Positions 63,556 to 64,000 of a stretch of 64,000 nt of DNA are shown one piece after another. Under the pieces are notes generated by a model. It was not told the origin of the DNA. It did no database searches and saw only the letters and a program-made list of their open reading frames with translations. Origin of the DNA: Aphrocallistes beatrix (lineage: Eukaryota; Porifera; Hexactinellida; Sceptrulophora; Aphrocallistidae); the NCBI GenBank assembly GCA_963281255.1, contig OY725500.1, positions 1,612,001 through 1,676,000 on the forward strand, read 5' to 3'. Within the stretch, counting starts at the first letter, position 1; the number at the start of each line of letters is the position of its first letter. Made by a program: the position numbers and the translations under genes.

Positions 63556-64000
63556 CTTTTCATTTAATTATTGAAAATAGATCTACTGGGATATCTGACA
63601 TTGTTTTAGTTGACAATGTCTGCTCGCATACTTGGTGTCGCTATTCGTAATTTCCTGATAAATGAGTCAGATAGGAGTGATCTAGATTTGCTTTTGACAC
63701 TTTTCATTTGATATTTTAGTATTGTTTGAGATGGTTTATTATTTGGAATTTATATAACTGTCCCAGTTGAGGAAATCCCAGTTATGTGCCAGATAATTAT
63801 TTGATCAATATTCGATTAAAAAGTAATTTGAGTTTATAAAGTTATTCAAGTACATGTAATAACTTTGTTGAAATGGCTACTCTCATTTGGTTTCTCTTAA
63901 TTAGGTTCGCCCAAATAGGTTTCACTCAAACAAATCGCGCACACCTGGTAAGTTCCTGAGGATGTCCGAGCATGCGTGTTGAATAGAATTCTTTCGCGGG
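63556..64000. other. AT-rich non-coding end of window
   Basis: Nothing recognised. Confidence 0.4.

Overview
This is an AT-rich, gene-poor stretch of a eukaryotic nuclear genome, almost certainly an invertebrate animal. Reasons: several animal transposon superfamilies (mariner, Tc1, pogo/Tigger, hAT, Ty3/Gypsy, Helentron), GT-AG-bounded exon candidates, an NHL-repeat gene of the TRIM/TRIM71 kind, and no bacterial operons, ribosome binding sites or CRISPR arrays. An arthropod such as a copepod would fit the mariner and GC-hairpin repeat content, but the species cannot be fixed from sequence alone. I see no rRNA and no convincing tRNA gene.

Layout. 1-3.6 kb: decayed Ty3/Gypsy element A (minus strand, cut by the window start), then a separate retroviral-type integrase fragment. 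3.6-8.6 kb: non-coding DNA with hAT-, pogo- and foldback-type MITEs and copies of a GC-rich triple-hairpin module. 8.6-14.6 kb: Gypsy element B (plus), split by a Tigger/Jerky-like transposon that itself carries three later insertions (a pogo MITE, a hAT MITE and a TA-target MITE). 16.6-22.7 kb: a Helentron (Helitron2-type rolling-circle transposon) with zinc finger, HUH Rep, PIF1-type helicase and OTU protease domains, followed by a higher-order minisatellite and hairpins. 25.1-27.9 kb: Gypsy element C, present as two inverted partial copies with outward-facing LTRs. 27.9-30.2 kb: repeat family S, one copy carrying an expanded ~141-bp minisatellite. 31-34.6 kb: a ~153-bp satellite broken by a nearly full mariner, a long ACAT microsatellite and more MITEs. 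35.1-38.1 kb: a 3.07-kb long-TIR element holding a hAT MITE. 39.1-41.8 kb: candidate exons of an unidentified host gene (minus strand) with a mariner in an intron. 41.9-48 kb: a Tc1-like transposon broken by a hAT MITE, another mariner, and a ZMYM1/hAT-like pseudogene broken by repeats. 51.8-53.2 kb: an unrecognised, C-rich decayed coding region. 53.6-54.6 kb: an NHL-repeat gene or pseudogene. 54.8-64 kb: palindromic tandem DNA, foldback elements, a DDE transposase pseudogene split by a foldback MITE, a second CATA microsatellite and degraded repeats.

No set of genes here works together in a pathway. The window is a layered record of transposition: for many insertions the target-site duplication and even the empty site can be read directly, so their order can be reconstructed. 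All the transposase or polymerase genes seen are broken, so most of the non-autonomous elements must have been moved by copies elsewhere. The most unusual recurring signal is a roughly 80-bp GC-rich module of three hairpins, found about fifteen times, shared by two otherwise different repeat families, with a trace in the Helentron tail.
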